64,000 nt of DNA from an uncultured Thalassolituus sp. (GTDB taxonomy: Bacteria; Pseudomonadota; Gammaproteobacteria; Pseudomonadales; Oceanobacteraceae): contig NZ_CATMFB010000006.1 in assembly GCF_950066645.1 (NCBI RefSeq), forward strand, positions 148,659 to 212,658, in the 5' to 3' direction. A model generated the notes under the pieces. That model was not told where the DNA came from. It saw nothing but the letters and a program-made list of their open reading frames with translations, and searched no databases. The stretch's first letter is position 1. Each line of letters begins with the position of its first letter. A program made the translations under genes and the position numbers. Below are positions 46,329-53,934 of the stretch, piece after piece.

Positions 46329-46356
46329 ACTCCGGGTTTTCATGACCCGGAGTTTT
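46329..46356 (+). terminator. Hairpin with T-run that also hides the lipoprotein ribosome binding site
   Basis: ACTCCGGGT and ACCCGGAGT form a perfect 9-bp stem with loop TTTCATG, followed by TTT. As a terminator it would end the ene-reductase/redoxin transcript. Its 3' arm includes GGAG (46349-46352), seven bases before the next ATG, so a folded transcript would hide the Shine-Dalgarno of the lipoprotein gene. Confidence 0.65.
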
Positions 46357-46358
46357 CC

Positions 46359-46844
46359 ATGATGTTGCCACGTATTTCTGCTGTGATGATCGCCCTGCTG
46401 ATCTCAGGCTGCGTTACGGTTTCCGACAGACCAAGCTCCGAGCGCCAGAAATACAGCCATGTGATTGGTTGGGTACATGCAGGCTGTCTGGCAATACACA
46501 ACGACGAATTAAACCCGGGGGATAAAATACGTCTGCACTCCGCCGACAGACGCGACATCACGCAAACCGCCCGTATTTCTCATCGTGCCAGAAGTGGTGA
46601 AGAATGCATGGCACTGCGACCAGATCGTAAAGATATCAACCTGCTGACGGGTGCCAGCTTCTACGTCATCGCAGCGACCAGTGCGCCTGAACTGGCTGTC
46701 GCCACAACGGGCGATCCCGGCCTGACTTATCGCTATTGCCTTGGCAATAAAGGCGTGACCTTTATGGCAGACGACGGCGACAAAAATGTCTGGCAGGGAT
46801 ACTACTTCACTGCACAGCCACAGCCCTCACGCTGCAGCCGCTGA
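46359..46844 (+). CDS. Small lipoprotein of unknown function
   Basis: A 161-residue protein starting MMLPRISAVMIALLISGC, a lipoprotein signal peptide with lipidated Cys at about 18. The mature part is soluble, has four further Cys (CLAIH, CMALR, CLGNK and near the C-terminus CSR) likely forming disulfides, and mixed alpha/beta character. I do not recognise a family. Its GGAG ribosome binding site lies in a hairpin arm. It converges with the aspartoacylase-like gene 3 nt away, with no terminator between. Confidence 0.75.
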   Translation: MMLPRISAVMIALLISGCVTVSDRPSSERQKYSHVIGWVHAGCLAIHNDELNPGDKIRLHSADRRDITQTARISHRARSGEECMALRPDRKDINLLTGASFYVIAATSAPELAVATTGDPGLTYRYCLGNKGVTFMADDGDKNVWQGYYFTAQPQPSRCSR

Positions 46845-46847
46845 GCG

Positions 46848-47861
46848 TCATACGTCGGGCAGAAGAGTGTCCTGCATCAGCTCAATCGAATCAGTCAGAG
46901 CCTCCGTGTCTTCTTCATCGAACGCGGCGATGTGATACATGGCGTCGCCTTCCTGCACCAGAGGAATATTCTGCTGCCCGATAATCACGCCAGACCGGTT
47001 AGCGCACAGGGTCGCTGTGACGTCACCGTAGGGGTCACCAATTTCAGCCAGCGCTTCCCCTTTATCCACCCAGTCACCCAGGCGTTTCAGATCCCGCACA
47101 ATGCCACTGACCGGCGCACGAACCCAGTTACTTTTATTCGCAGCAAATGGCTCAGGCAAATTCCGGCGTGAACGTTTACGCATCATACCCAGCGCAGCCA
47201 GAACATTCTGTACGCCCTTGACGCCCGCGCGGATAGAAAGCTCGTCGAAACGCAGAGCCTCTCCTGCTTCATAAAGAAGAATACGGGTGCCCTGTTCTGC
47301 GGCAATCTGACGCAATGAACCATCACGCAATTCAGAATTAAGAATCACAGGGACGCCGAAGGCTTCGGCCAGGCGCCGTGTTTCGTCGTCCTTCAGGTTA
47401 GCCCGGATCTGCGGCAGGTTGCTGCGATGAATCGCTCCGGTATGCAGATCAATCCCGTAATCACACTGGTTAACGATTTCATTCATAAAAATATGCGCCA
47501 ACCGTCCTGCCAGAGAGCCTTTTTCTGACCCCGGAAACGTACGGTTAAGATCCCGCCGGTCCGGTGTGTAACGACTCAGGCTGTGCACACCAAAAACGTT
47601 CACCATAGGTACCAGAATAACGCTGCCGGAGGTGATCGTCGGTGCCTTAGCAATCAGCCGCCGGATGATCTCAACACCGTTCAGCTCATCACCATGGATG
47701 GCCGCACTGATAAACACCACCGGACCAGCCTTGCGGCTGCGGATCACCTGCACAGGCATCGCTACCTGTGTTCCGGTCGATAACTGCGCGACCGGAATTT
47801 CCAGCCGCACGCGGCTGCCACGCGGAATACGATGTTCGCCTATCTCGAGGATATCCGGCAT
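46848..47861 (-). CDS. Succinylglutamate desuccinylase/aspartoacylase (M14) family protein
   Basis: The ATG at 47861 is 1 nt after the rimK stop and begins MPDILEIGEHRIPRGS; the frame extends 17 codons further into rimK but without need. 337 residues. The zinc site reads IHGDELNG (HxxE) and later GIDLHTGA (His). FPGSEKGSLAGRLAHIF and LYEAGEALRFDE match the AstE-like M14 carboxypeptidase group. A C-terminal biotinyl-like beta domain (about 260-337: VRAPVSGIVRDLKRLGDWVDKGEALAEIGDP) follows. Such genes often sit next to rimK, so it may hydrolyse or trim an amino-acid-linked product made by the RimK ligase; that is inference. Confidence 0.88.
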   Translation of the reverse strand: MPDILEIGEHRIPRGSRVRLEIPVAQLSTGTQVAMPVQVIRSRKAGPVVFISAAIHGDELNGVEIIRRLIAKAPTITSGSVILVPMVNVFGVHSLSRYTPDRRDLNRTFPGSEKGSLAGRLAHIFMNEIVNQCDYGIDLHTGAIHRSNLPQIRANLKDDETRRLAEAFGVPVILNSELRDGSLRQIAAEQGTRILLYEAGEALRFDELSIRAGVKGVQNVLAALGMMRKRSRRNLPEPFAANKSNWVRAPVSGIVRDLKRLGDWVDKGEALAEIGDPYGDVTATLCANRSGVIIGQQNIPLVQEGDAMYHIAAFDEEDTEALTDSIELMQDTLLPDV

Positions 47862-47862
47862 A

Positions 47863-48768
47863 TCATCCCTGTCCTTTCGTACGGGTATTGTTCGGGCGCG
47901 CATTTTTCTCAATAAACTCGAAAATCATGCCAGCAACATCTTTACCGGTCGCATTTTCGATACCCTCAAGCCCCGGAGAAGAGTTCACTTCCATCACCAC
48001 TGGACCGTCTTTCGCCTGCAGAATATCAACACCACAGACATTCAGGCCCATAACCTTGGCAGCGTTAACCGCTGTCGCGCGCTCTTTCGCGCTCAGTTTC
48101 ACCAGAGTGGCCTGACCACCACGATGGAGATTAGAACGGAACTCACCCTCCGCTGCCTGACGCTTCATCGCGGCCACAACTTTACCGCCAACGACAAAAC
48201 AGCGGATATCTGCGCCACCGGCTTCTTTAATGTATTCCTGTACCAGGATGTTAGCCTTCAGCCCCATAAAGGCTTCGATAATACTCTCTGCGGCCTTACT
48301 GGTTTCTGCCAGTACCACACCAATCCCCTGCGTACCCTCCAGCAGTTTCACCACCAGCGGAGCGCCGCCCACCATTTTAATCAGGTCTTTAACGTTATCC
48401 GGAGAGTGTGCAAAACCCGTGCGTGGCAGGCCCACGCCTTTACGTGACAGCAGCTGCATAGAGCGCAACTTATCGCGGGAACGGCTGATCGCAACCGATT
48501 CATTGACCGCAAAGGTGCCCATCATTTCAAACTGACGGACCACGGACGTTCCGTAAAAAGTAATCGACGAACCAATACGCGGGATCACAGCGTCATACTC
48601 GGGCAGTGGCTCTCCTTTGTAACGGACAGCTGGCCGGTTACTGGTGATATCCATATAACAATGCAATGTATCAATGACATCAACTTCATGACCACGGGCA
48701 ACACCTGCTTCAACCAGGCGGCGTGTTGAATACAGACCCGGGCCACGGGATAACACAGCAATCTTCAT
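47863..48768 (-). CDS. rimK: RimK-family ATP-grasp ligase
   Basis: A 301-residue ATP-grasp enzyme. In E. coli RimK adds glutamates to the C-terminus of ribosomal protein S6. [22 protein letters not shown] opens the N-terminal domain. [16 protein letters not shown] and [22 protein letters not shown] are the ATP-binding lobes, and [14 protein letters not shown] the Mg/ATP site. The close match through the full length favours a true RimK over lysine/glutathione-biosynthesis relatives. It is the first gene of an operon with the aspartoacylase-like gene. Upstream, AAGGAA and a TTATAA-like -10 lie in the 82-nt gap. Confidence 0.94.
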   Translation of the reverse strand: MKIAVLSRGPGLYSTRRLVEAGVARGHEVDVIDTLHCYMDITSNRPAVRYKGEPLPEYDAVIPRIGSSITFYGTSVVRQFEMMGTFAVNESVAISRSRDKLRSMQLLSRKGVGLPRTGFAHSPDNVKDLIKMVGGAPLVVKLLEGTQGIGVVLAETSKAAESIIEAFMGLKANILVQEYIKEAGGADIRCFVVGGKVVAAMKRQAAEGEFRSNLHRGGQATLVKLSAKERATAVNAAKVMGLNVCGVDILQAKDGPVVMEVNSSPGLEGIENATGKDVAGMIFEFIEKNARPNNTRTKGQG

Positions 48769-48850
48769 TGTTATTTCCTTTTTATAAATTTGAGGTTGTT
48801 AGATGCGGGGGGCGCCCGCCAGGTCACATCCCTGAAGAAAAAAACTGAAA

Positions 48851-49408
48851 CTAAGGATAGCCTGTTTCTTCGCTCTGCCGTCGCAGTTTCTCGAGTGCCC
48901 GCTGGTAACGCATCTTCAGAGCACTCAGCTTATCGCCGGTGATATCAGCGATGTCCTGAAACTCAAGTTCAGAGACCAGACGAAGAGTGACCACAGTGCG
49001 CTCCTGCGGGTTGAGCGCAGCAATCATGCGCTCAAACCGGTCACCCGACAAGGCATACGCATACTCCCGACCTTCCTCGTGAAGATCAGGATCAAAGGAC
49101 TGGTCGTCGCGCTGACGCCGTAACAGATCCATGCACTGGTTATAAGCAATCCGGTAAGCCCAGGTGCGGAAAGCAGACTCCCCCCGGAAACCAGGCAGGT
49201 GGTGAAAAATACGCAACAGGACTTCCTGATACACATCTTCAGCCTGCTCTGGCCCTGGACAGAGATTTCTGCACAGGCCGGTGAGAACGCTCTCATGACG
49301 CAACATCAAAGCTTCATAAGCCCCGGTTGCGTGAGGCAGCTGATGCTTTGCCAGCGTCACCAGTTGGGTATCTGTCAGGCGGTCCAGCGCCTGCAGAGAT
49401 ACCGCCAT
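48851..49408 (-). CDS. RNA polymerase sigma factor, ECF type
   Basis: A 185-residue protein with region 2 (YEALMLRHESVLTGLCRNLC...AEDVYQEVLLRIFHHLPGFRGESAFRTWAYRIAYNQCMDLLRR) and region 4 (LNPQERTVVTLRLVSELEFQDIADITGDKLSALKMRYQRALEKLRR). There is no region 3, typical of ECF sigmas. Operon: it is the third gene, after a small membrane protein and an MscS-type channel, only 3 nt behind the latter. No classical anti-sigma with a ZAS motif is adjacent; the small membrane protein is the only candidate partner. Confidence 0.93.
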   Translation of the reverse strand: MAVSLQALDRLTDTQLVTLAKHQLPHATGAYEALMLRHESVLTGLCRNLCPGPEQAEDVYQEVLLRIFHHLPGFRGESAFRTWAYRIAYNQCMDLLRRQRDDQSFDPDLHEEGREYAYALSGDRFERMIAALNPQERTVVTLRLVSELEFQDIADITGDKLSALKMRYQRALEKLRRQSEETGYP

Positions 49409-49411
49409 CCG

Positions 49412-50242
49412 TCAGTCGTCAGAACGTGTCGCAAATGACGATTTGATCAGGCGTGCATTAGGAATACGGCGTATTTCATCCCCCACCTGAACCAGAGTGT
49501 TCACCGTTCCTACGGCCAGGACAGTGCCTTCTTCGCCGTCAAACTTAAGAACTTCGCCTGGTATCAGCTGCTCACGCAGATAAACGCCACTGATCATCTG
49601 GGCTGAGACATCCCGGGTGCCCAGACCGAAAGAAATTGCCACCGCCAGTCCGACACTGCCAAGTACAATGGCAAAGAAGAGATCAAACAGGTCGGTCGCA
49701 ATTTCTAACTGATTAATCGCCAGTGAGGCCGTAATCAGCAGAGTAATACCGTATACAACCTGAGCGACAGCGCGGGAATAATCAACGCCCATGTGCTTCA
49801 TGGCGTGATCAATACTGCGCTTCAGGTGGTGGCCGATAAACATCCCGCCCACCACAACAGCAATGGCGCCCAGCATCTTAGGCAGATACAGGACAAAATC
49901 ATCAACCACTGAAGAAATACGGTCGAGACCGAGTGTTTCAGCAGCTGAAAGAATAATAAGAAGTACCAGGAACAGGCGCACTAACGCGACCAGAGCTTCC
50001 GACGGGGTCATACTCATCCCTGCGGTCGCCATCCCTTTACTGAGGCCAATACGTTGACATAAACCATCGAAGCCGAGTTTCCGCAACATCATCACCAGCG
50101 CTTTACTGAACAGGCGGATCACCGCAAGACAGATCAGTACAACGACGATCGTCATCACGAGCTTTGGCATAAAGGCCGCGATTTTGCTCCAGAAATTCAT
50201 CCCTGCATCCAGCAGAGGTTGCGTCCATTGTTCCAGGTTCAT
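49412..50242 (-). CDS. Small-conductance mechanosensitive channel (MscS family)
   Basis: A 276-residue channel with the three-helix N-terminal part (hydrophobic segments about 24-46, 75-95, 101-125) and extra hydrophobic helices at about 140-165. The pore-lining helix GSVGLAVAISFGLGTRDVSAQMISGV and the beta domain motif LKFDGEEGTVLAVGTVNTLVQV are family signatures. The C-terminal alpha/beta cage domain of MscS is short. It releases solutes under membrane tension. It starts in the stop codon of the 85-residue gene upstream (TGATG). An operon with an ECF sigma suggests an osmotic or envelope-stress circuit. Confidence 0.93.
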   Translation of the reverse strand: MNLEQWTQPLLDAGMNFWSKIAAFMPKLVMTIVVVLICLAVIRLFSKALVMMLRKLGFDGLCQRIGLSKGMATAGMSMTPSEALVALVRLFLVLLIILSAAETLGLDRISSVVDDFVLYLPKMLGAIAVVVGGMFIGHHLKRSIDHAMKHMGVDYSRAVAQVVYGITLLITASLAINQLEIATDLFDLFFAIVLGSVGLAVAISFGLGTRDVSAQMISGVYLREQLIPGEVLKFDGEEGTVLAVGTVNTLVQVGDEIRRIPNARLIKSSFATRSDD

Positions 50243-50499
50243 CAGGGTTCCTCGGTGGTTTTATTCTGTGTGGTCTGGCGACCAGTGGTTTTTACTGCAC
50301 GGTACAGATGCAGACCCAGACCCGCGACCAGTACCCAGACAATCGCAGTGACAAACCCCAGACCTTCTTTATAAGCGGTTTCACGGCGCGCTCTTTCCAG
50401 TGCTCTGGAAAGATCCGCCGGTGGTTTTGCCACCTGACTCTGCCGCGCTTCGTCTTTGGCAAAGGCTTTCAGCCGCTGTTCAAAATCATCTTCATTCAT
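50242..50499 (-). CDS. Small single-pass membrane protein, possible anti-sigma
   Basis: An 85-residue protein: about 48 polar, charged N-terminal residues (MNEDDFEQRLKAFAKDEARQ), a hydrophobic helix (about 50-68) and a short polar tail, fitting a cytoplasmic N-terminus with one membrane helix. Size and topology suit a minimal membrane anti-sigma for the sigma factor two genes downstream, but it lacks a recognisable anti-sigma motif. It heads the operon. Function not established. Confidence 0.7.
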   Translation of the reverse strand: MNEDDFEQRLKAFAKDEARQSQVAKPPADLSRALERARRETAYKEGLGFVTAIVWVLVAGLGLHLYRAVKTTGRQTTQNKTTEEP

Positions 50500-50606
50500 G
50501 ACTGCGATCTCTGAGTGCCGGGGGCGCTCCCCGGCGCTGTTAATTAAGGGACCATACCTTAAGCTCCTGGCCCATATACATTCTGACGGATACTACCCTG
50601 CTCAGG

Positions 50607-51719
50607 TCACACAATGGCTGAATTTTTTTCTGTTTTCTGTTTTTGTTCTTCGCGCAACTCGCGTGACACTATGCCTTTCAGTAATCTGCCGAGGATATCT
50701 GCCCCGGTGATAATACGGGGGTTATCACCCCAGACAAGCACGGCATCAAACTCCAGCGCGTCATCATGTTGATGATCGTGTTCCGCCTGATTTTTCAGCT
50801 CAAGAATGGTCTCACCAATCGTCACGTTTTCATCACGGATAATCAGAGGGCGATGGCAGAACCGGTAGAGATCCAGCGGTGTATCTTTCTCAAATAATGC
50901 TGCCCGCAATGCACCATCGGCGTCCAGCAACAGCAGTGGCTCGCCCTGTTCGTCGGCAAGAATAACCCAGTTGTGACCACTGGCATTCACTCGCTGAAGA
51001 AACGGATCATTTTCTGTGCGCTCGACATCCGGAATCAATGGCAGATCCATTTTCGCCGGCAGGCGTATTACTGAATCCGGATTGATAAGTTCTCCTTCCT
51101 GACTGACTTTCAGGTCGTCAATACTGAGAAAATTAAGTGCACCGATGCCCTCAACATGATCCACTTCGGCTTCGTCCGCTTCGACGTGCTTGCGTATAAC
51201 GCGCTTCAGATCCCGCTCACGCAGATAACTGATTCCCTCTTTGCCTAACCAACCATCAAGCAGTAATGCGGCTGGCTTAGCCACAGGGAAAAGCAGAACC
51301 TGATAAAAGCGCATCGCTGGCGTCAGTGCAGAAGCCATACGCAACGCATTCCGCGAAAAATACGCCTGTGGAAGAATTTCACCACACAGGGTAATAAACA
51401 CGGTTGAGAACAGAAAGGCGCTGGCTCCAGCGAGTACCGAGTCAGATAACAGAGTCAGTAACACGTTAATGCCAACGTTGCCCCAGAGAATCGTTGTCAG
51501 CAGAAAATTAGAATCCTGGCGCATCGCGAGAATACGCTGTGCAGCCCGGTTATTGTGCGATGCTTCAACTTCCAGCTCGAGCATATTCAGCGAGAAAAAT
51601 GCCAGGTTAAGCCCTGAAAACATCGCTGACTGAGATATACAGAAAGCGATTCCCAGCCACACGAGAGTGTCCACCGGAAGCTGTTGTATTGCTTCCAGTG
51701 CAGATGTCAGAAATTCCAA
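50607..51719 (-). CDS. CNNM/CorB-type transmembrane protein (DUF21) with CBS-like part
   Basis: 370 residues. An N-terminal DUF21 domain with four helices (about 17-38, 70-90, 95-117, 125-150) includes SGLNLAFFSLNMLELE and the GEILPQAYFSRNALRMAS motif. The rest is a CBS-pair-like region (about 190-340; ILADEQGEPLLLLDADGALRAALF, WGDNPRIITGADIL). Relatives (CNNM/CorB, YfjD) are linked to Mg or Co homeostasis. It is transcribed in the same direction as mgtE, 13 nt downstream, so a shared Mg role is likely. Not a haemolysin despite the common annotation. Confidence 0.87.
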   Translation of the reverse strand: MEFLTSALEAIQQLPVDTLVWLGIAFCISQSAMFSGLNLAFFSLNMLELEVEASHNNRAAQRILAMRQDSNFLLTTILWGNVGINVLLTLLSDSVLAGASAFLFSTVFITLCGEILPQAYFSRNALRMASALTPAMRFYQVLLFPVAKPAALLLDGWLGKEGISYLRERDLKRVIRKHVEADEAEVDHVEGIGALNFLSIDDLKVSQEGELINPDSVIRLPAKMDLPLIPDVERTENDPFLQRVNASGHNWVILADEQGEPLLLLDADGALRAALFEKDTPLDLYRFCHRPLIIRDENVTIGETILELKNQAEHDHQHDDALEFDAVLVWGDNPRIITGADILGRLLKGIVSRELREEQKQKTEKNSAIV

Positions 51720-51732
51720 AATGGAGCCCTTA

Positions 51733-53067
51733 TCAGAGTAAAATCAGAGTGCCCAGGCCAAGAAAAGCCACGAAGCCCACAATGTCAGTGACGGTAGTCA
51801 GAATCACCGAACCCGACAGTGCCGGGTCAATTTTCAGGCGATCAAGAATCACTGGAATAATCACGCCCGAAAATGCAGCTGCAACAATGTTCATGGCGAT
51901 GGCCGAGGCAATAACAATGCCGATCAACGGACTTCCAAACCAGACCATTGCGACAATACCAATCACGACCGCCCAGATGACACCGTTGAGTCCACCGACA
52001 CTCAGCTCTTTTCTCAATAATGCCGAGCGGTTAGCGGGAGTAATCTGGTTCAGAGCCAGACCGCGGATCATCAGTGTCAGTGTCTGGCTTCCGGCAATTC
52101 CCCCCATGCTGGCGACCACAGGCATAAGCACTGCCAGTGCGACCACTTCCTGCAGGGTGGCTTCAAACAGACCAATAAACCAGGAGGCTGCAAACGCCGT
52201 CAGCAGGTTAATACCCAGCCAGATCGCGCGCCCTTTGGCACTTTTTCGTACTGGTGCAAACAAGTCTTCCTCGTTATCCATACCGGCACCGGCCATCAGC
52301 TGCGATTCATAAAATTCCTGCAGCAGTTCCAGCGCGGTTGTCATGTCGAGGCAACCAAGTAATTTTTCCTGATCGTCGACCACTGGCAACGCAGACAGGC
52401 GTGCACTCTGAATTCGCGACGAGGCTTCCTGCACACCATCGGTTGCCTGCAAGGGGTCCAGTCCTTCACTGATCAGATCCGCCAGAGGAATATGGTCCTG
52501 CTCGCGCCAGATATCCGATAAACGTACCGTGCCGGCATACTGACCAACACGGTTGGTCAGAAACACAGCGTCCCGATATTCCGGATGCTGACGACGCAAC
52601 AGACGATGCACGTCACGCACTTTCGCTGTCTGCGGCAAGGTCAGCATCTCATGGCTCAGCCAGTGACCAATCAGATCATCACTGTACTGACGGGCACTGA
52701 GGAACCACTCCTGCTGCTGTTCATCCATGCGTTTGAACGCACGTTCGATCAGACGCCCGGACAGAGAGTCAGCCAGCTCAAGCAGCTCGCTGGCATCCAG
52801 TCCGGTTAACAGTTCGTCCAGTTCTTCTTTGCTCAGGTCATCAAGAATGCGTTCACGCGGGTCAGCACGCATGGCAAGGAGCACGGCGAAGCGCTCCTCC
52901 TCATCGAGCAGTCTCCAGGTTGCCAGACGTTGCTCAACCGGGAGCGATTCCAGCAACAGGCCAACTTCTTCAGTCGGCATCTGACGCAAGGCAATCACTC
53001 TGTCGCGTTGCTGATCGGTGTCTTCTTCTACAATGTTACCGATCAGCTCATTCCATTCCTGACTCAC
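51733..53067 (-). CDS. mgtE: Magnesium transporter MgtE
   Basis: A 444-residue protein with the superhelical N-domain (about 1-130; repeats of EEVGLLLESLPVEQRLATWRLL type), two CBS domains (about 135-260) and five C-terminal helices. It has the pore motif PVVASMGGIAGSQTLTLMIRGLAL and the late KIDPALSGSVILTTVTDIVGF with the Mg-binding Asp. CBS and N domains sense intracellular Mg and gate the pore. It overlaps the glucosaminidase-type gene by ATGA and is followed by the CNNM gene. Confidence 0.97.
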   Translation of the reverse strand: MSQEWNELIGNIVEEDTDQQRDRVIALRQMPTEEVGLLLESLPVEQRLATWRLLDEEERFAVLLAMRADPRERILDDLSKEELDELLTGLDASELLELADSLSGRLIERAFKRMDEQQQEWFLSARQYSDDLIGHWLSHEMLTLPQTAKVRDVHRLLRRQHPEYRDAVFLTNRVGQYAGTVRLSDIWREQDHIPLADLISEGLDPLQATDGVQEASSRIQSARLSALPVVDDQEKLLGCLDMTTALELLQEFYESQLMAGAGMDNEEDLFAPVRKSAKGRAIWLGINLLTAFAASWFIGLFEATLQEVVALAVLMPVVASMGGIAGSQTLTLMIRGLALNQITPANRSALLRKELSVGGLNGVIWAVVIGIVAMVWFGSPLIGIVIASAIAMNIVAAAFSGVIIPVILDRLKIDPALSGSVILTTVTDIVGFVAFLGLGTLILL

Positions 53068-53855
53068 TGAGTATTCCTCTGTACCAGGTGTACGTTGTAT
53101 TGGCTGAGTTTATTCTGACGGATCACGGAAGAAATGTGATCAACGTATTCAGTACCCAACTCAGAATAATTTTCCAGCCCTACCGCCATATCAATCCCAG
53201 GCGTTGCCGTCGTACGGCCACGGCGAATACCCTGACGGACTTCCCTCAGGCTGACATAGGTAGGATGGCGGTTAAGGTTTTCGAAGTAAGAGCGCACGGC
53301 GGCATTCACGGTCTTAAATCTGGCGACTTCGTGGCTCGCACCCTCATTGCGTTTCGCGGGTACAATGCCGCAACCTTCAGAAAAACACCACTGGCCAAAC
53401 AGGTTATTTCCTTCCTGAGCAAAGCGCGAACGCCCCCATGCACTTTCCATGGCCGCCTGCGAAAGCGTCAGCGACACTGGGATCACATCAACCCGGCGCA
53501 GTAAGGCCGTAAAATCAGGCGCACCTGAGGCCTTGGCATCAACACGGTAGCGGCTGGCAACATCCGCCAGCCAGGCTGATTCAGATTCGGTTAAGGCACC
53601 GTCTTCAGACTTTTTCTGCAGGTCTTTTACCGCAGCGCGGATCGCCAGTGTGCGCTCATTCTCAGCTTCGACCACCGGGCGCAGCTGCTCAAAAAACCGG
53701 GCCTTACGTACTTTGACATCCAGCTCATCTTTCTGAGGGTCAATTTTTTTAACAACCGGCTGTGTGCGGGCGTCCAGATCCGGCAGACCGTTGTCTTCTG
53801 CACAGGCAGAAACCATCAACAGCGAGAGTGTGAGTAAAAAAGTACGGGTCATCAT
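53064..53855 (-). CDS. Bax-like glucosaminidase-domain lipoprotein
   Basis: The ATG at 53855 has AAGGA eight bases upstream; the open frame further upstream is not needed. 263 residues. A lipoprotein signal (MVSAC, Cys about 18) precedes a helical region. The peptidoglycan N-acetylglucosaminidase domain (about 125-255; SLTLSQAAMESAWGRSRFA with the catalytic Glu, NNLFGQWC) follows, with an extra Cys pair. It resembles E. coli Bax/FlgJ-C-type hydrolases. It overlaps mgtE by 4 nt, an odd coupling of a cell-wall hydrolase with a Mg transporter; operon membership is clear but the reason is unknown. Confidence 0.88.
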   Translation of the reverse strand: MMTRTFLLTLSLLMVSACAEDNGLPDLDARTQPVVKKIDPQKDELDVKVRKARFFEQLRPVVEAENERTLAIRAAVKDLQKKSEDGALTESESAWLADVASRYRVDAKASGAPDFTALLRRVDVIPVSLTLSQAAMESAWGRSRFAQEGNNLFGQWCFSEGCGIVPAKRNEGASHEVARFKTVNAAVRSYFENLNRHPTYVSLREVRQGIRRGRTTATPGIDMAVGLENYSELGTEYVDHISSVIRQNKLSQYNVHLVQRNTQ

Positions 53856-53934
53856 TTTATGTGTCCTTATTTTATTCCATAGCAGCATAGACGAAGCTAC
53901 TCAGGACAAAGTCACACCGACCCGTGATTTTTTT

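Noticed and set aside
47632..48447. 271-codon plus-strand frame across the rimK/aspartoacylase-like genes
   Set aside because: Spans two confident minus-strand genes and has no family features.
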